From Marinibacterium sp050389775 (GTDB lineage: Bacteria > Pseudomonadota > Alphaproteobacteria > Rhodobacterales > Rhodobacteraceae), in assembly GCF_050389775.1 (NCBI RefSeq), contig NZ_CP177145.1:62001-126000 (forward strand): DNA of 64,000 nucleotides. The letters are read 5' to 3'. This document shows, one piece after another, positions 43,726-52,500 of the stretch. Within the stretch, counting starts at the first letter, position 1. Each line of letters opens with the position of its first letter. The notes below the pieces were generated by a model that saw nothing but the letters and a program-made list of their open reading frames with translations, had not been told where the DNA came from and made no database searches. The translations under genes were made by a program, and so were the position numbers.

Positions 43726-45162
43726 TCAGGGCCCGACCAGGGCGACCAGCAGGGCGAAGAGCGGCACCATGGCCAGGATCGAGACCAGCCCGTAGGCCAG
43801 GTTCCACTTCCACGTCAGCACCCGGGGCGCATAGCCCCCGACCCGGTCGATCAGCAGCACGACGGTCGAGAACGGCGACAGGAACATGCTGAGCGACCAG
43901 CCCATCGAGATCGACAGGGCGACCAGCGTGGCATTGGCCGGCATGACGGCCAGGCTGCCGAAGAACGAGCCAAAGAACACGGCCGTCATGATCGGGCTGA
44001 GGCCGAGCAGGCTCATGGCCATGATGGCGGGCGGGATGGCCGAAAGCAGGGCGAAATCGGGCATCATCTCAAGCCCCAGCCGGTCGGCCACGGCCTGGGC
44101 CGGCACCAGCGACGAGGCCGCCCGGCCGATGAAGCCCGAACAGGCCAGGGTCACGGCGACACGGGCCGAATGGGGCAGGCTGCCAAAGCCGATCTGGCGC
44201 AGCCGGCCGCCGACAACGGGCCAGTCGACCCGCCCGGCAGCATGGTTCTGGACGATGATCCAGCCGATCAGCATGACCGGGCAGACGGCCATCAGGCCGA
44301 AGATGATCGTGTCGTCCAACAGCTGGCTGACCGTGATGCTGAGCGCGAAGAGCCAGGCGCAGGCCAGGCCGAACATCGCCGCGGCATGGCCGGGAAAGAC
44401 CGGTTTCACCTGTTTCGCCCGGGGCTTGTAGGCCCGGAACCGCAGGGCATCCTCGGTCGCGCCCAGCACCATGAACAGGACAAAGACACCCATGCCGATG
44501 AAGATCCACAGCCGGCGGTCGACCCCGGGGATCAGCTCCATCAAGGCCAGCGGGGCGACGGCCGTGGGCGACCAGATCACGCACCAGGCAAAGCCGCGCA
44601 GCAGGGCCGAGACCTGGCGCCGCTCGCGGATCGGGTTCAGCGGATCGTCGGGCGCGGCCGAGCGGATGCCGCGCTGGATCAGGGGCACCAGAAAGCTGAC
44701 CACCCCCACGTTGAACAGCACGGCCATCACCCCGGTGCCCCCGAACAGGGCATAGAACCGCCGCCCGGCCGGCTGGCGCGACAGGTAGCGCCCCAGCGCG
44801 TCGATCGACGGCGAGGTCGAGGCGGCCTCGTGCAGCAGGCCCAGCAGCAGGACAAAGGCCATCAGGAAGCTGGCCTGGCTGAGCGCCGCGCCCAGCTCGG
44901 CCCCGGGGTCGGGAGCGGTGGCCCAGACGGCCAGGCTGAGCCCGGCACAGAGCGTCAGCAGGTATCCCTCGCGCAGGCCGATCCGGCGCCGGGCGCCGAT
45001 CACGACGGCGGCCATGGCCAGCCAGGCCACGACCTGGACCGAGAAGGCGCCGGTCATGCGGGCCAGCAATTCGGTGGCCATGGCCAGGATCAGCAACAGG
45101 CCCATCAGCCGGTCGTCTTGCGGCCGGGGCGCGGCGGCGGGGGTGGCTGCGCCGTCGGTCAT
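43726..45162 (-). CDS. Polytopic membrane protein of unrecognised family
   Basis: A 478-residue protein with roughly 12 hydrophobic helices, for example LMGLLLILAMATELLARMTG, VQVVAWLAMAAVVIGA, ASFLMAFVLLLGLLHEAA and SPFSTVVLLIDRVGG. Features that look conserved are FNVGVVSFLVPLIQRG, FAWCVIWSPTAVAPLALMEL and the repeated GLSPIMTAVFFGSFFGSL. Two inverted halves with Ser/Pro-rich hairpins (IWSPTAVAPL and MFLSPFSTVV) recall ion-transporter/anion-permease folds such as the ArsB/CitMHS group. I cannot assign a family. The start at 45162 gives a short hydrophilic N-terminus before the first helix. It is transcribed alone. Confidence 0.72.
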   Translation of the reverse strand: MTDGAATPAAAPRPQDDRLMGLLLILAMATELLARMTGAFSVQVVAWLAMAAVVIGARRRIGLREGYLLTLCAGLSLAVWATAPDPGAELGAALSQASFLMAFVLLLGLLHEAASTSPSIDALGRYLSRQPAGRRFYALFGGTGVMAVLFNVGVVSFLVPLIQRGIRSAAPDDPLNPIRERRQVSALLRGFAWCVIWSPTAVAPLALMELIPGVDRRLWIFIGMGVFVLFMVLGATEDALRFRAYKPRAKQVKPVFPGHAAAMFGLACAWLFALSITVSQLLDDTIIFGLMAVCPVMLIGWIIVQNHAAGRVDWPVVGGRLRQIGFGSLPHSARVAVTLACSGFIGRAASSLVPAQAVADRLGLEMMPDFALLSAIPPAIMAMSLLGLSPIMTAVFFGSFFGSLAVMPANATLVALSISMGWSLSMFLSPFSTVVLLIDRVGGYAPRVLTWKWNLAYGLVSILAMVPLFALLVALVGP

Positions 45163-45415
45163 CGCGGGGGCCGGGGGCTGAAAGTCATGGTCGGGGGTCC
45201 GTCTGTCGTGCCCGCCTTCGGTAGCCGTCCGGCCCGGGGCATTCAATCGCCCGCGACCGGGCCGGGGTCTTTTGCGCCGCATGGCCGCCATGCGCCGGGC
45301 CGGCTGCGGCAAAACCGGGCCTTGGCCGGGCGCAATGCGCGGGGACGGGCCTTTGGGCGGCGGTTGGCGCGCAAAATTCTGGTGCAAAGCGCCGCTTGGC
45401 TTTAGCCTGCCGGTC

Positions 45416-46300
45416 ATGCATGACGCCAGCCCGCCCGACACGATGCCCGACCTCCTGCCGGCCCTGCCCGGTTGGATCCTGCGCGCCCGGCCCGACACGG
45501 CCGAAGACGGGGCCTTTGTCTCGGGCGCGGCGCTGGCCCTGTTGCAGCTGGCCGAAGGCCAGCCCGCCGTGCCCCGGGCGCTTCTGCGTGCCCGCCTGTC
45601 GCTGGACGCGGCAGCGGCCAGCCTGGCTCTGACCGGCCGGCGCGACAGCGCCGCCCAGCTGCGCGACGAAGTCCACCTGTTGCGCCCGGGCGACCAGCCC
45701 GGGCCGGGCGGCGCGGTGCTGCGGCTGTGGCTGCGGGCGACCGAACGGCCCCTGTCCACCGCCCCGCTCACCGGCCTGCTGCCCGATGCCCTGTCCACCC
45801 TGGCCGGTGATCCGCCCCGGGCCGGCGGCCCCGTGCCCCGCGCCGCGGCCATGTTGGAAACCGCCCTGGCGCTGTGCCCGCGCGAAGAACCCGCCGCCCT
45901 GGTCCTGGCCGATGCCACCCTGTCGCGTGCCCTGGGCTGGGATCATGTCCTGCCCCTGCTGGCCGGCAGCCTGACCGCCCGCGACCTGCGCCTGTCCGGC
46001 CCGGCATTGCAGGCCGCCTGCCACCGCGCGGTGACCGCCTCGGCCACCGCCGCCGTCACCCGGGCCGGCGACCTGGCCCGCCGGGCCGGGCGCCTGCGCG
46101 CCGTGGCGCCGCGCCTGCGGGGCAAGACCTCGGATGCCGCCGTGGCCCGTTTCCTGTCCCGCGATGCCCTGTCGCCGTCGCTGGCCCTGTCCGATCTCAT
46201 GAGCGACCGCGCCGCCCGCCGGCTTTGCGACCGGCTGGTCGCGCTTGGCGTGGTGCGCGAGCTGACCGGCCGGGCGACGTTCCGGCTGTACGGGGTGTGA
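45416..46300 (+). CDS. DUF1403 family protein
   Basis: A 294-residue mostly alpha-helical, Ala/Leu/Arg-rich protein. The N-terminal LPALPGWILRARPDTAEDGA followed by FVSGAALALLQLAEG is the feature by which I recognise DUF1403. No catalytic motif or membrane segment is visible. It is followed 2 bp later by an ScpB-like gene. This pairing recurs, to my recollection, in rhizobial and rhodobacterial genomes, implying a joint role near chromosome or plasmid maintenance. Its molecular function is unknown. Confidence 0.7.
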   Translation: MHDASPPDTMPDLLPALPGWILRARPDTAEDGAFVSGAALALLQLAEGQPAVPRALLRARLSLDAAAASLALTGRRDSAAQLRDEVHLLRPGDQPGPGGAVLRLWLRATERPLSTAPLTGLLPDALSTLAGDPPRAGGPVPRAAAMLETALALCPREEPAALVLADATLSRALGWDHVLPLLAGSLTARDLRLSGPALQAACHRAVTASATAAVTRAGDLARRAGRLRAVAPRLRGKTSDAAVARFLSRDALSPSLALSDLMSDRAARRLCDRLVALGVVRELTGRATFRLYGV

Positions 46301-46302
46301 CC

Positions 46303-46929
46303 ATGGCCGGGGCGGATGCCGATCACCGGCCGGACCCGGCCGAGGGCATCGACCGGGCGCTTGACGCGCTGCCCCCCGAGCGGCGCTGGCGGGAATGGAT
46401 GAACCGGGTCGAGGCCGTGCTCTTTGCCACCGCCGCGCCGGTCCCGCGCGAAGAGCTGGCCCGGGTCGTCGGCCCCGGCGTGTCGGTCGACCTGCTGATC
46501 GACGACTTGTCGGCCGACCTGGCTGGAAGGCCCTTTGACGTCGTGCGCATCGGCAATGGCTGGATGCTGCGCACCCGCCCGGCTTATGGCCCGGTCATCC
46601 GGGCGGCGGCCGATGCCGGCCACCAGGGCCCGGACCTGTCGGATTTCGACGTGGCCGTTCTGGCGGCCATCGCCTTCCACCAGCCGATCACCCGCGACGG
46701 CCTGGCCGAGATCTTTGGCCGCGAGATTTCCCGCGAGCTGATCGGCCGGCTCAGCGCCCAGGCTCTGATCGCCACCGGCCCGCGATCGCCCCGGCGCGGC
46801 GCGCCCTACACCTTTGTGACAACCGAGCGGTTCCTGGCCGTCTTTGGCATGGACAGCCTGCGCGACCTGCCCGACCGGGAACAGCTGGAAGACGCCGGGC
46901 TGGTCCGTCCGGGCGATTCAAGCGACTGA
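46303..46929 (+). CDS. scpB: ScpB-like SMC-complex subunit (chromosome segregation/condensation)
   Basis: A 208-residue protein with two winged-helix domains. WMNRVEAVLFATAAPVPREE matches the ScpB N-terminus. DLSDFDVAVLAAIAFHQPIT followed by ISRELIGRLSAQALI corresponds to the ScpB core where an LxxLAxxAxxQPIT-like segment precedes an ExxRGV/L-like helix. Canonical ScpB partners ScpA and SMC; here no scpA is adjacent and the partner is DUF1403. It may be an accessory paralogue rather than the housekeeping subunit. The next element is the TPP riboswitch, so transcription probably ends in the 82-bp gap. Confidence 0.8.
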   Translation: MAGADADHRPDPAEGIDRALDALPPERRWREWMNRVEAVLFATAAPVPREELARVVGPGVSVDLLIDDLSADLAGRPFDVVRIGNGWMLRTRPAYGPVIRAAADAGHQGPDLSDFDVAVLAAIAFHQPITRDGLAEIFGREISRELIGRLSAQALIATGPRSPRRGAPYTFVTTERFLAVFGMDSLRDLPDREQLEDAGLVRPGDSSD

Positions 46930-47011
46930 TTTCAAATGACCTTTCGGCTTTCCTGACCATTTCGGTCGCCCCGGGCTTGCGGGGCGGATGATGTCACCCT
47001 AATCTGACAGC

Positions 47012-47099
47012 GAATCCGTTGGGGTGCCCTGCAACAGGGCTGAGAGGCAACGCGCCGACCCATCGAACCTGATCCGGGCAATGCCGGCGTAGGGAACGG
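47012..47099 (+). ncRNA. TPP (THI-element) riboswitch
   Basis: The THI-box core is clear: TTGGGGTGCC at the 5' side, GGGCTGAGAGGCAA in the P2/J region, then ACCCATCGAACCTGATCCGG and CGTAGGGAAC at the 3' side. It lies 75 nt before the thiD start and ends just before GGAGACC. It should shut down the thiamine operon when thiamine pyrophosphate is abundant. Whether control is at translation or termination cannot be decided; no obvious terminator precedes the ATG. Confidence 0.96.
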
Positions 47100-47173
47100 A
47101 GACCATGCGGGCGCACGCCGTCCCTGCATCTGCCGCCGCCCCCTGTCCGTCCTGCCCAAAGCCGGAGGGGACC

Positions 47174-47977
47174 ATGGGCAAGGTCGCAAAGCTGCTCATC
47201 ATCGCGGGGTCGGACAGCGGCGGAGGCGCCGGCATCCAGGCCGATCTCAAGACCGCCTCGGCCCTGGGCGTCTATGGCGCCACGGCCCTGACGGCGGTGA
47301 CCGCGCAGAACACGATCGGCGTGCAGGCCGTTCACATGCTGGAACCGCAGATGGTGGCCGACCAGGTGCGCTCGGTGCTCGATGACATTGCCATCGATGC
47401 GGTCAAGCTGGGCATGCTGGGCACCGGGCCGATCATGCAGGCCGTGGCCGGGGCGCTGGACGGGTTCACCGGGCCGGTGGTGCTGGACCCGGTCATGGTG
47501 GCCAAGTCGGGCGATGCCCTGCTGGCCGACGAGGCCGTGGCCACTCTGCGCGAGCTGCTTTTGCCCCGGGCGACGCTGCTGACCCCCAACCTGCCCGAAG
47601 CAGCGCGCCTGCTCGACACCGCGCCGGCCGAAACGACCGATGCGGCGCTGGAACAGGGCCAGGACCTGCGCGCCCTGGGTGCCGGGGCCGTTTTGATGAA
47701 GGGCGGCCATGGCCGGGGCGAGACCTGCCGCGACCTGCTGGTCGAGCGCGGCGGTGTGACCTGTTACGAGGCCCCGCGCCGGGACACGGCCAACACCCAT
47801 GGCACGGGCTGTTCGCTGTCGTCGGCCATTGCGGCCGGGCTGGCCCGGGGCATGGCGCTGGAACCGGCCGTGCGCCGGGCCCATGGCTGGCTGCAGGCGG
47901 CGATTGCCGGGGCCGACGGTCTGGATGTCGGCCGGGGCCACGGGCCGGTCCACCATTTCCACGAGACCTGGGCATGA
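47174..47977 (+). CDS. thiD: Hydroxymethylpyrimidine/phosphomethylpyrimidine kinase
   Basis: A 267-residue ribokinase-fold enzyme that phosphorylates HMP and HMP-P for thiamine synthesis. Seen are LLIIAGSDSGGGAGIQADLK at the N-terminus, GVYGATALTAVTAQNT, VLDPVMVAKSGDALL, LLTPNLPEAARLL and the anion hole NTHGTGCSLSSAIAAGLARG with catalytic Asp/Cys context. The ATG at 47174 is chosen because GGAGGGGACC precedes it and homology begins there; an in-frame ATG at 47105 lies at the riboswitch end. It is the first gene of the thi operon and overlaps thiO by 4 bp. Confidence 0.95.
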   Translation: MGKVAKLLIIAGSDSGGGAGIQADLKTASALGVYGATALTAVTAQNTIGVQAVHMLEPQMVADQVRSVLDDIAIDAVKLGMLGTGPIMQAVAGALDGFTGPVVLDPVMVAKSGDALLADEAVATLRELLLPRATLLTPNLPEAARLLDTAPAETTDAALEQGQDLRALGAGAVLMKGGHGRGETCRDLLVERGGVTCYEAPRRDTANTHGTGCSLSSAIAAGLARGMALEPAVRRAHGWLQAAIAGADGLDVGRGHGPVHHFHETWA

Positions 47978-48975
47978 CCCGGGTGACGATCCTGGGCGCC
48001 GGGGTGGCCGGCCTTTGCGTGGCGCATGAGCTGGCCGGCCGGGGTGTCGACCTGCGCATCGTCGACCCGGCCGGCGGGCCGGGGGAGGGCGCCTGTTCCT
48101 GGTGGGCCGGGGGCATGCTGGCCCCCGATTGCGAAGGCGAGACGGCGGCCGAGCCGGTCATCCGCCTGGGCCGGGATGCGGCCGGCTGGTGGCAGGCCGC
48201 CGGGGCCGAGGTGACACCGTCCGGCACGCTGGTGCTGGCCCTGGGGCGCGACCGGCAGGAGCTGGACCGCTTTGCCCGGCGCACGGCCAATCACCGGCTG
48301 CTTGACGGGGCCGGGGTGGCCGCGCTCGAACCCGACCTGGCCGGGCGTTTTGGCCGGGGGCTGCACTTCCCGGACGAGGCCCACCTGTCGCCCCGCGCGG
48401 CGCTGGCCACCCTGCGCCGGGGGCTGGCCGAACGGGGCATCACCATCGAAACTGACATTGCGCCGGATGACGTGGACACGGCGGGCCAGAGCAAGGCGGA
48501 TCGAGGGCAGGTCATCGATTGTCGCGGCCTGGCCGCCCGTGACCGGCTGGACGGGCTGCGCGGGGTGCGCGGCGAGATGGTCGTGCTGCGCGCGCCGGGC
48601 CTGGCCCTGCACCGGCCCGTACGCCTTCTGCACCCGCGCCATCCGCTCTACATCGTGCCGCGCGGCGATGGCGTGCACATGCTGGGCGCGACCCAGATCG
48701 AAAGCGACGGGCGCGGGCCGGCCAGCCTGCGCTCTGTGGTCGAGCTCTTGAATGCGGCTTATGCGCTGCATCCGGCCTGGGGCGAGGCCGAGGTGCTGGA
48801 AATCGGCGCCGACGCCCGCCCGGCCTTTGCCGACAACCTGCCCCGGATCACCCGGCAGGCGGATCGCATTCTTGTCAATGGCCTGTTCCGGCACGGTTTT
48901 CTCCTGGCCCCCGCGATGGCGCGGATGGTGGCCGGGATGCTGCTGGACGGCATCACACCGGAGGTTCTGCAATGA
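47974..48975 (+). CDS. thiO: Glycine oxidase-like FAD protein
   Basis: A 333-residue DAO-family flavoenzyme. The ADP-binding motif is VTILGAGVAGLCVAHELAGR at residues 4-23 and is followed by GACSWWAGGMLAPDCEGE. VYIVPR-like LYIVPRGDGVHMLGATQIES and LVNGLFRHGFLLAPAMARM form the substrate and FAD contacts at the C-terminus. ThiO oxidises glycine to dehydroglycine for the thiazole moiety; its presence, with no thiH seen, indicates the aerobic route. It overlaps thiD and thiS by 4 bp each. Confidence 0.94.
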   Translation: MTRVTILGAGVAGLCVAHELAGRGVDLRIVDPAGGPGEGACSWWAGGMLAPDCEGETAAEPVIRLGRDAAGWWQAAGAEVTPSGTLVLALGRDRQELDRFARRTANHRLLDGAGVAALEPDLAGRFGRGLHFPDEAHLSPRAALATLRRGLAERGITIETDIAPDDVDTAGQSKADRGQVIDCRGLAARDRLDGLRGVRGEMVVLRAPGLALHRPVRLLHPRHPLYIVPRGDGVHMLGATQIESDGRGPASLRSVVELLNAAYALHPAWGEAEVLEIGADARPAFADNLPRITRQADRILVNGLFRHGFLLAPAMARMVAGMLLDGITPEVLQ

Positions 48976-49169
48976 AGATCATGGTCAATGGCGCCCCGAC
49001 CGAGCTGCGCGCCGACACCCTGGCCGCCGCGCTCGACGAGCTGGGCTATGGCGGCGCACGGGTGGCCACGGCGCTGAACGAAAGCTTTGTGCCCGCCGCC
49101 GCCCGGGCCGACCGGCCGCTGGCCCCGGGCGACCGGCTGGAAATCCTCGCACCGAAACAGGGAGGCTGA
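48972..49169 (+). CDS. thiS: Sulfur-carrier protein ThiS
   Basis: A 65-residue ubiquitin-fold protein. It begins MKIMVNGAPTELRADTLAAA and ends APKQGG, with the C-terminal Gly-Gly that is adenylated and converted to a thiocarboxylate. The segment RVATALNESFVPAAAR matches the ThiS VAVALNxxxVPR core. It overlaps thiO by 4 bp and lies 1 bp before thiG, its sulfur acceptor. Confidence 0.95.
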   Translation: MKIMVNGAPTELRADTLAAALDELGYGGARVATALNESFVPAAARADRPLAPGDRLEILAPKQGG

Positions 49170-49170
49170 G

Positions 49171-49941
49171 ATGCCCATCTTCTATGGCACCGAGATCGCC
49201 TCGCCGCTGATGCTGGGCACGGCGCAATATCCCTCGCCGGCCGACCTGGAACAGGCCTTCCGGCGTTCCGGCGCGGGGGTGGCCACGGTGTCGCTGCGCC
49301 GCGAGGCGGCGGGCGGCGACGGGTCGGGCTTCTGGGACATTGTCCGGGGCCTGGGCATTCCGCTGCTGCCCAACACCGCCGGCTGTCATTCGGTCCGCGA
49401 GGCGGTGACCACGGCGCATATGGCCCGCGAGCTGTTCGGCACCGACTGGATCAAGCTGGAGGTCATCGGCCATGCCGACACCTTGCAGCCCGACCCTTTC
49501 GGCCTGGTCGAGGCCGCGCGCATCCTGACCGAGGACGGGTTCCGGGTGTTTCCCTACACGACCGAGGACGGCATCCTGGGCGGCCGGCTGCTTGAGGCCG
49601 GCTGCGAGGTGCTGATGCCCTGGGGTGCGCCGATCGGCACCGGGCTGGGGCTGAACAATCCCTACGGGCTGCGCACCCTGCGCGCCCAGTTCCCCGATGT
49701 GCCGATGGTCATCGACGCCGGGCTGGGCCTGCCCAGCCACGCGGCCGAGGCCATGCAGCTGGGCTTTGATGCGGTGCTGCTGAACACGGCCGTGGCCCGG
49801 GCGGGCGATCCGCCGGCCATGGCCGAGGCCTTTGCCCTGGCGCTGGAGGCCGGGCGCAAGGCCCGGGCGGCCGATCCGATGGAGCCGCGCGACATGGCCG
49901 CGCCCTCGACCCCGCTGCTGGGACTGGCGGTGCTGCAATGA
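49171..49941 (+). CDS. thiG: Thiazole synthase
   Basis: A 256-residue TIM-barrel enzyme that builds thiazole phosphate from DXP, dehydroglycine and ThiS thiocarboxylate. The Schiff-base Lys lies in DWIKLEVIGHADTLQPD. Other hallmarks are GLPLLPNT-like GIPLLPNTAGCHSVREAV, PYTTEDGILGGRLLEAGCEV and PWGAPIGTGLGLNNPYGLR, then VIDAGLGLPSHAAEAMQLGF. GGAGGCTGAG precedes the ATG. It overlaps thiE by 4 bp. Confidence 0.96.
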   Translation: MPIFYGTEIASPLMLGTAQYPSPADLEQAFRRSGAGVATVSLRREAAGGDGSGFWDIVRGLGIPLLPNTAGCHSVREAVTTAHMARELFGTDWIKLEVIGHADTLQPDPFGLVEAARILTEDGFRVFPYTTEDGILGGRLLEAGCEVLMPWGAPIGTGLGLNNPYGLRTLRAQFPDVPMVIDAGLGLPSHAAEAMQLGFDAVLLNTAVARAGDPPAMAEAFALALEAGRKARAADPMEPRDMAAPSTPLLGLAVLQ

Positions 49942-50534
49942 CGCTCGACCGGTTCTACCCGATCTTCGATCATCCCGACTGGCTGGACCGGGCGCTGCCG
50001 CTGGGAACGCGGCTGGTGCAGCTGCGCATCAAGGACCGGCCCGAGCCCGAGCTGCGCGCGCTGCTGGCCCGCGGGCGCGACCTGTGCCGGGCGGCCGGGG
50101 CGGTGATGGTGGTCAACGATCACTGGCAGCTGGCCATCGAGCTGGGCTGCGACTGGGTGCACCTGGGCCAGGAAGACCTGGACACGGCCGACCTGGACGC
50201 GATCCGGGCGGCGGGGCTGAAGCTGGGCCTGTCGACCCATGACGAGGCCGAGCTGGAGCGCGCGCTGGCCTGCGCGCCCGATTACGTGGCCCTTGGCCCG
50301 GTCTGGCCGACGATCCTGAAAAAGATGAAATGGCACGAACAGGGGCTGGACCGCGTGCGCCAGTGGAAGGACCGGGTCGGTGACCTGCCGCTGGTTGCCA
50401 TCGGCGGGCTGTCGGTGGACCGGGCGCCGCTGGCGCTGGCCGCCGGGGCGGATATCGTGTCGGTGGTCACCGACATCACGCTCAACCCCGACCCCGAGGC
50501 GCGGATGCGCGACTGGGTGGCGGTGACCCGATGA
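49938..50534 (+). CDS. thiE: Thiamine phosphate synthase
   Basis: A 198-residue TIM-barrel protein joining HMP-PP and thiazole phosphate. QLRIKDRPEPELRALLARGR, VVNDHWQLAIELGCDWVHLG (diphosphate and Mg contacts), GLSTHDEAELERAL and VAIGGLSVDRAPLALAAGAD are the family landmarks. FGPVxPTxTK is present as ALGPVWPTILKKMKW, a slightly altered loop. It overlaps thiG and the thiF-like gene by 4 bp. Confidence 0.93.
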   Translation: MTLDRFYPIFDHPDWLDRALPLGTRLVQLRIKDRPEPELRALLARGRDLCRAAGAVMVVNDHWQLAIELGCDWVHLGQEDLDTADLDAIRAAGLKLGLSTHDEAELERALACAPDYVALGPVWPTILKKMKWHEQGLDRVRQWKDRVGDLPLVAIGGLSVDRAPLALAAGADIVSVVTDITLNPDPEARMRDWVAVTR

Positions 50535-51550
50535 GCCGCTATGCCCGCCAGGTGGCCGTGCCGGGCTTTGGCCCCGATGCCCAGGACCGCCTGCGCGCCG
50601 CGCGGTTGCTGGTCGTGGGCGCCGGGGGGCTGGGCGCGCCGGTCCTGCAATATCTCGTTGCCGCCGGGGTCGGGGCGGTGCGGCTGGTCGATCCCGACCG
50701 GGTCGAGGCCAGCAACCTGCACCGCCAGGTGCTGTTTGCCATGTCGGACATCGGTCGGCCCAAGGCCCGGGCCGCGGCCGATGCGCTGGCCGGTCTCAAC
50801 CCCGAGGTCCGCGTCACGCCCGAGGTGGCCGCGCTGGACCCGGCCAATGCCGATGCGCTGGCGCTGGATGTCGACCTGGTGCTCGATTGCGCCGACAGCT
50901 TTGCCGTCAGCTACATCCTGTCCGATCTCTGCCAGGCCCGGGGTCTGCCGCTGATCAGCGCTTCGGTCATCGGCACCAGCGGTTATGCCGGGGCGTTCTG
51001 CGCCGGGGCGCCGTCGCTGCGCGCGGTCTTTCCCGACCTGCCCGACCGGCTGGGCAGCTGTGCCGAAGACGGTGTGCTGGGTCCGGTCGTGGGCGTGGTG
51101 GGCAGCCTGCAGGCCCAGATGGCCCTGGCCCTGGCCGCCGGGCTGACGCCCGCGCCGCTGGGCCGCATCGCCAGCTATGACGGGCAGAGCCACCGCTTCG
51201 GCGGGTTCGATTTCACCGGCGCGCCCGAACCAGACCGCGCCCCGCGGTTCATCGCCCCGGCGGCCATCGCACCGGGCGATTTCCTGGTCGACCTGCGCCG
51301 CCCCGAGGAAGGCCCGATCGTGCCCGGCGCCCGGCGCCATGCGGTGGCCGATTTCGGCCCGTCCGGCCCGCGCCCGGCCCCGGGCCAGCGCGCCGTCTTC
51401 TGCTGCCGCTCGGGCCAGCGCGCCTGGAGCGCGGCCGACCGGCTGGCCGCCGAATGGCCGGGCGAGATCGCCCTTGTCGCCCTGGGCGAGGGCCCGGCCC
51501 CCACCCCATCCGTCGCGCCCCGCGACACCACCGGAGGAGAAACCCCGTGA
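50531..51550 (+). CDS. thiF: ThiF/MoeB-type adenylyltransferase with C-terminal rhodanese domain
   Basis: A 339-residue E1-like enzyme. It opens RYARQVAVPGFGPDAQDRLR and has the ATP loop VVGAGGLGAPVLQYLVAAGV, then LVDPDRVEASNLHRQVLF and DCADSFAVSYILSDLC. From about residue 250 a rhodanese module follows, with active Cys in AVFCCRSGQRAWSAADRL. It adenylates the ThiS C-terminus and may supply the sulfur in the same protein. The zinc CxxC pairs typical of MoeB are not evident. Its TGA overlaps the GTG start of thiY. Confidence 0.9.
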   Translation: MSRYARQVAVPGFGPDAQDRLRAARLLVVGAGGLGAPVLQYLVAAGVGAVRLVDPDRVEASNLHRQVLFAMSDIGRPKARAAADALAGLNPEVRVTPEVAALDPANADALALDVDLVLDCADSFAVSYILSDLCQARGLPLISASVIGTSGYAGAFCAGAPSLRAVFPDLPDRLGSCAEDGVLGPVVGVVGSLQAQMALALAAGLTPAPLGRIASYDGQSHRFGGFDFTGAPEPDRAPRFIAPAAIAPGDFLVDLRRPEEGPIVPGARRHAVADFGPSGPRPAPGQRAVFCCRSGQRAWSAADRLAAEWPGEIALVALGEGPAPTPSVAPRDTTGGETP

Positions 51551-52500
51551 AACACCTGACACTGGCCTGCGCCCTTGCGCTGCCGCTTTCCGTTGCCGCC
51601 CTGCCCGTCCTGGCCGAGGACAAGATGACGCTCGTGCTGGACTGGTTCGTCAATCCCGATCACGGGCCGATCATCATTGCCGACGAGCTGGGCTATTTCG
51701 CCGATGCCGGGCTGGACGTCGAGATCATCGCCCCGGCCGATCCGGCCGATCCGCCCAAGATGGCCGCCGCCGGCCGGGCCGACCTGGCGATTTCCTACCA
51801 GCCCCAGCTGCACCTCCAGGTCGCCGAGGGCCTGCCCCTGGCCCGGGTCGGCACGCTGGTCGCCACGCCGCTCAACTGCCTGCTGGTGCTCGACGACGGG
51901 CCGGTCGCCAGCCTCGCCGACCTCAAGGACCGCAAGATCGGCTTTTCCGTGGCCGGGGTCGAAGAGGCCCTGCTGACGGCCATGCTGGCCCCCGAAGGCC
52001 TGGGCGTCGACGATGTCGAGCTGGTCAATGTCAACTGGTCGCTCTCGCCCTCGCTGATGTCCGGCCAGGTCGATGCCGTGATCGGGGCCTTCCGCAATTT
52101 CGAGCTGAACCAGATGCAGATCGAAGGCGTCGACGGGCGCTGTTTCTACCCCGAGGAACATGGCATCCCGGCCTATGACGAGCTGATCTACGTGGCCAAT
52201 CCCGCCACGATGGATGCCGACATGATCGCCCGCTTCCTCACCGCCACCGAGCTGGCCGTGCAATACATGGTCAACCACCCGGTCGAAAGCTGGGAGATCT
52301 TTCGCGACACCTCGGCCGAGCTGGACGACGAGCTGAACGCCCGGGCCTGGGTCGACACGCTGCCCCGCTTTGCCCTGCGCCCGGCGGCGCTGGATGCCGG
52401 GCGCTACATGCGGTTCGAACGGTTCCTCAACGAGGCCGGGCTGACCGAAGGGATCCGCCCGGTCGGCCAGCTGGCGCTGGTGCCCGGGGCCGACGGATGA
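51547..52500 (+). CDS. thiY: Pyrimidine-precursor ABC transporter substrate-binding protein
   Basis: A 317-residue NMT1/THI5-like binding protein. A GTG start in a GTGA overlap with thiF gives a signal peptide (KHLTLACALALPLSVAALPV, cleaved near residue 23). The mature protein shows LVLDWFVNPDHGPIIIADEL, GYFADAGLDVEIIAPADP and DLAISYQPQLHLQVAEGLPL, close to ThiY, which binds formylaminopyrimidine. It overlaps tenA by 4 bp. With thiZ and thiX it imports thiamine-degradation pyrimidines for salvage. Confidence 0.93.
   Translation: MKHLTLACALALPLSVAALPVLAEDKMTLVLDWFVNPDHGPIIIADELGYFADAGLDVEIIAPADPADPPKMAAAGRADLAISYQPQLHLQVAEGLPLARVGTLVATPLNCLLVLDDGPVASLADLKDRKIGFSVAGVEEALLTAMLAPEGLGVDDVELVNVNWSLSPSLMSGQVDAVIGAFRNFELNQMQIEGVDGRCFYPEEHGIPAYDELIYVANPATMDADMIARFLTATELAVQYMVNHPVESWEIFRDTSAELDDELNARAWVDTLPRFALRPAALDAGRYMRFERFLNEAGLTEGIRPVGQLALVPGADG

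Noticed and set aside
47105..47173. In-frame upstream ATG of thiD at 47105
   Set aside because: It adjoins the riboswitch 3' end. The added 23 residues are Ala/Pro/Cys-rich and non-homologous, and the ATG at 47174 has a much better ribosome site and matches the family start.
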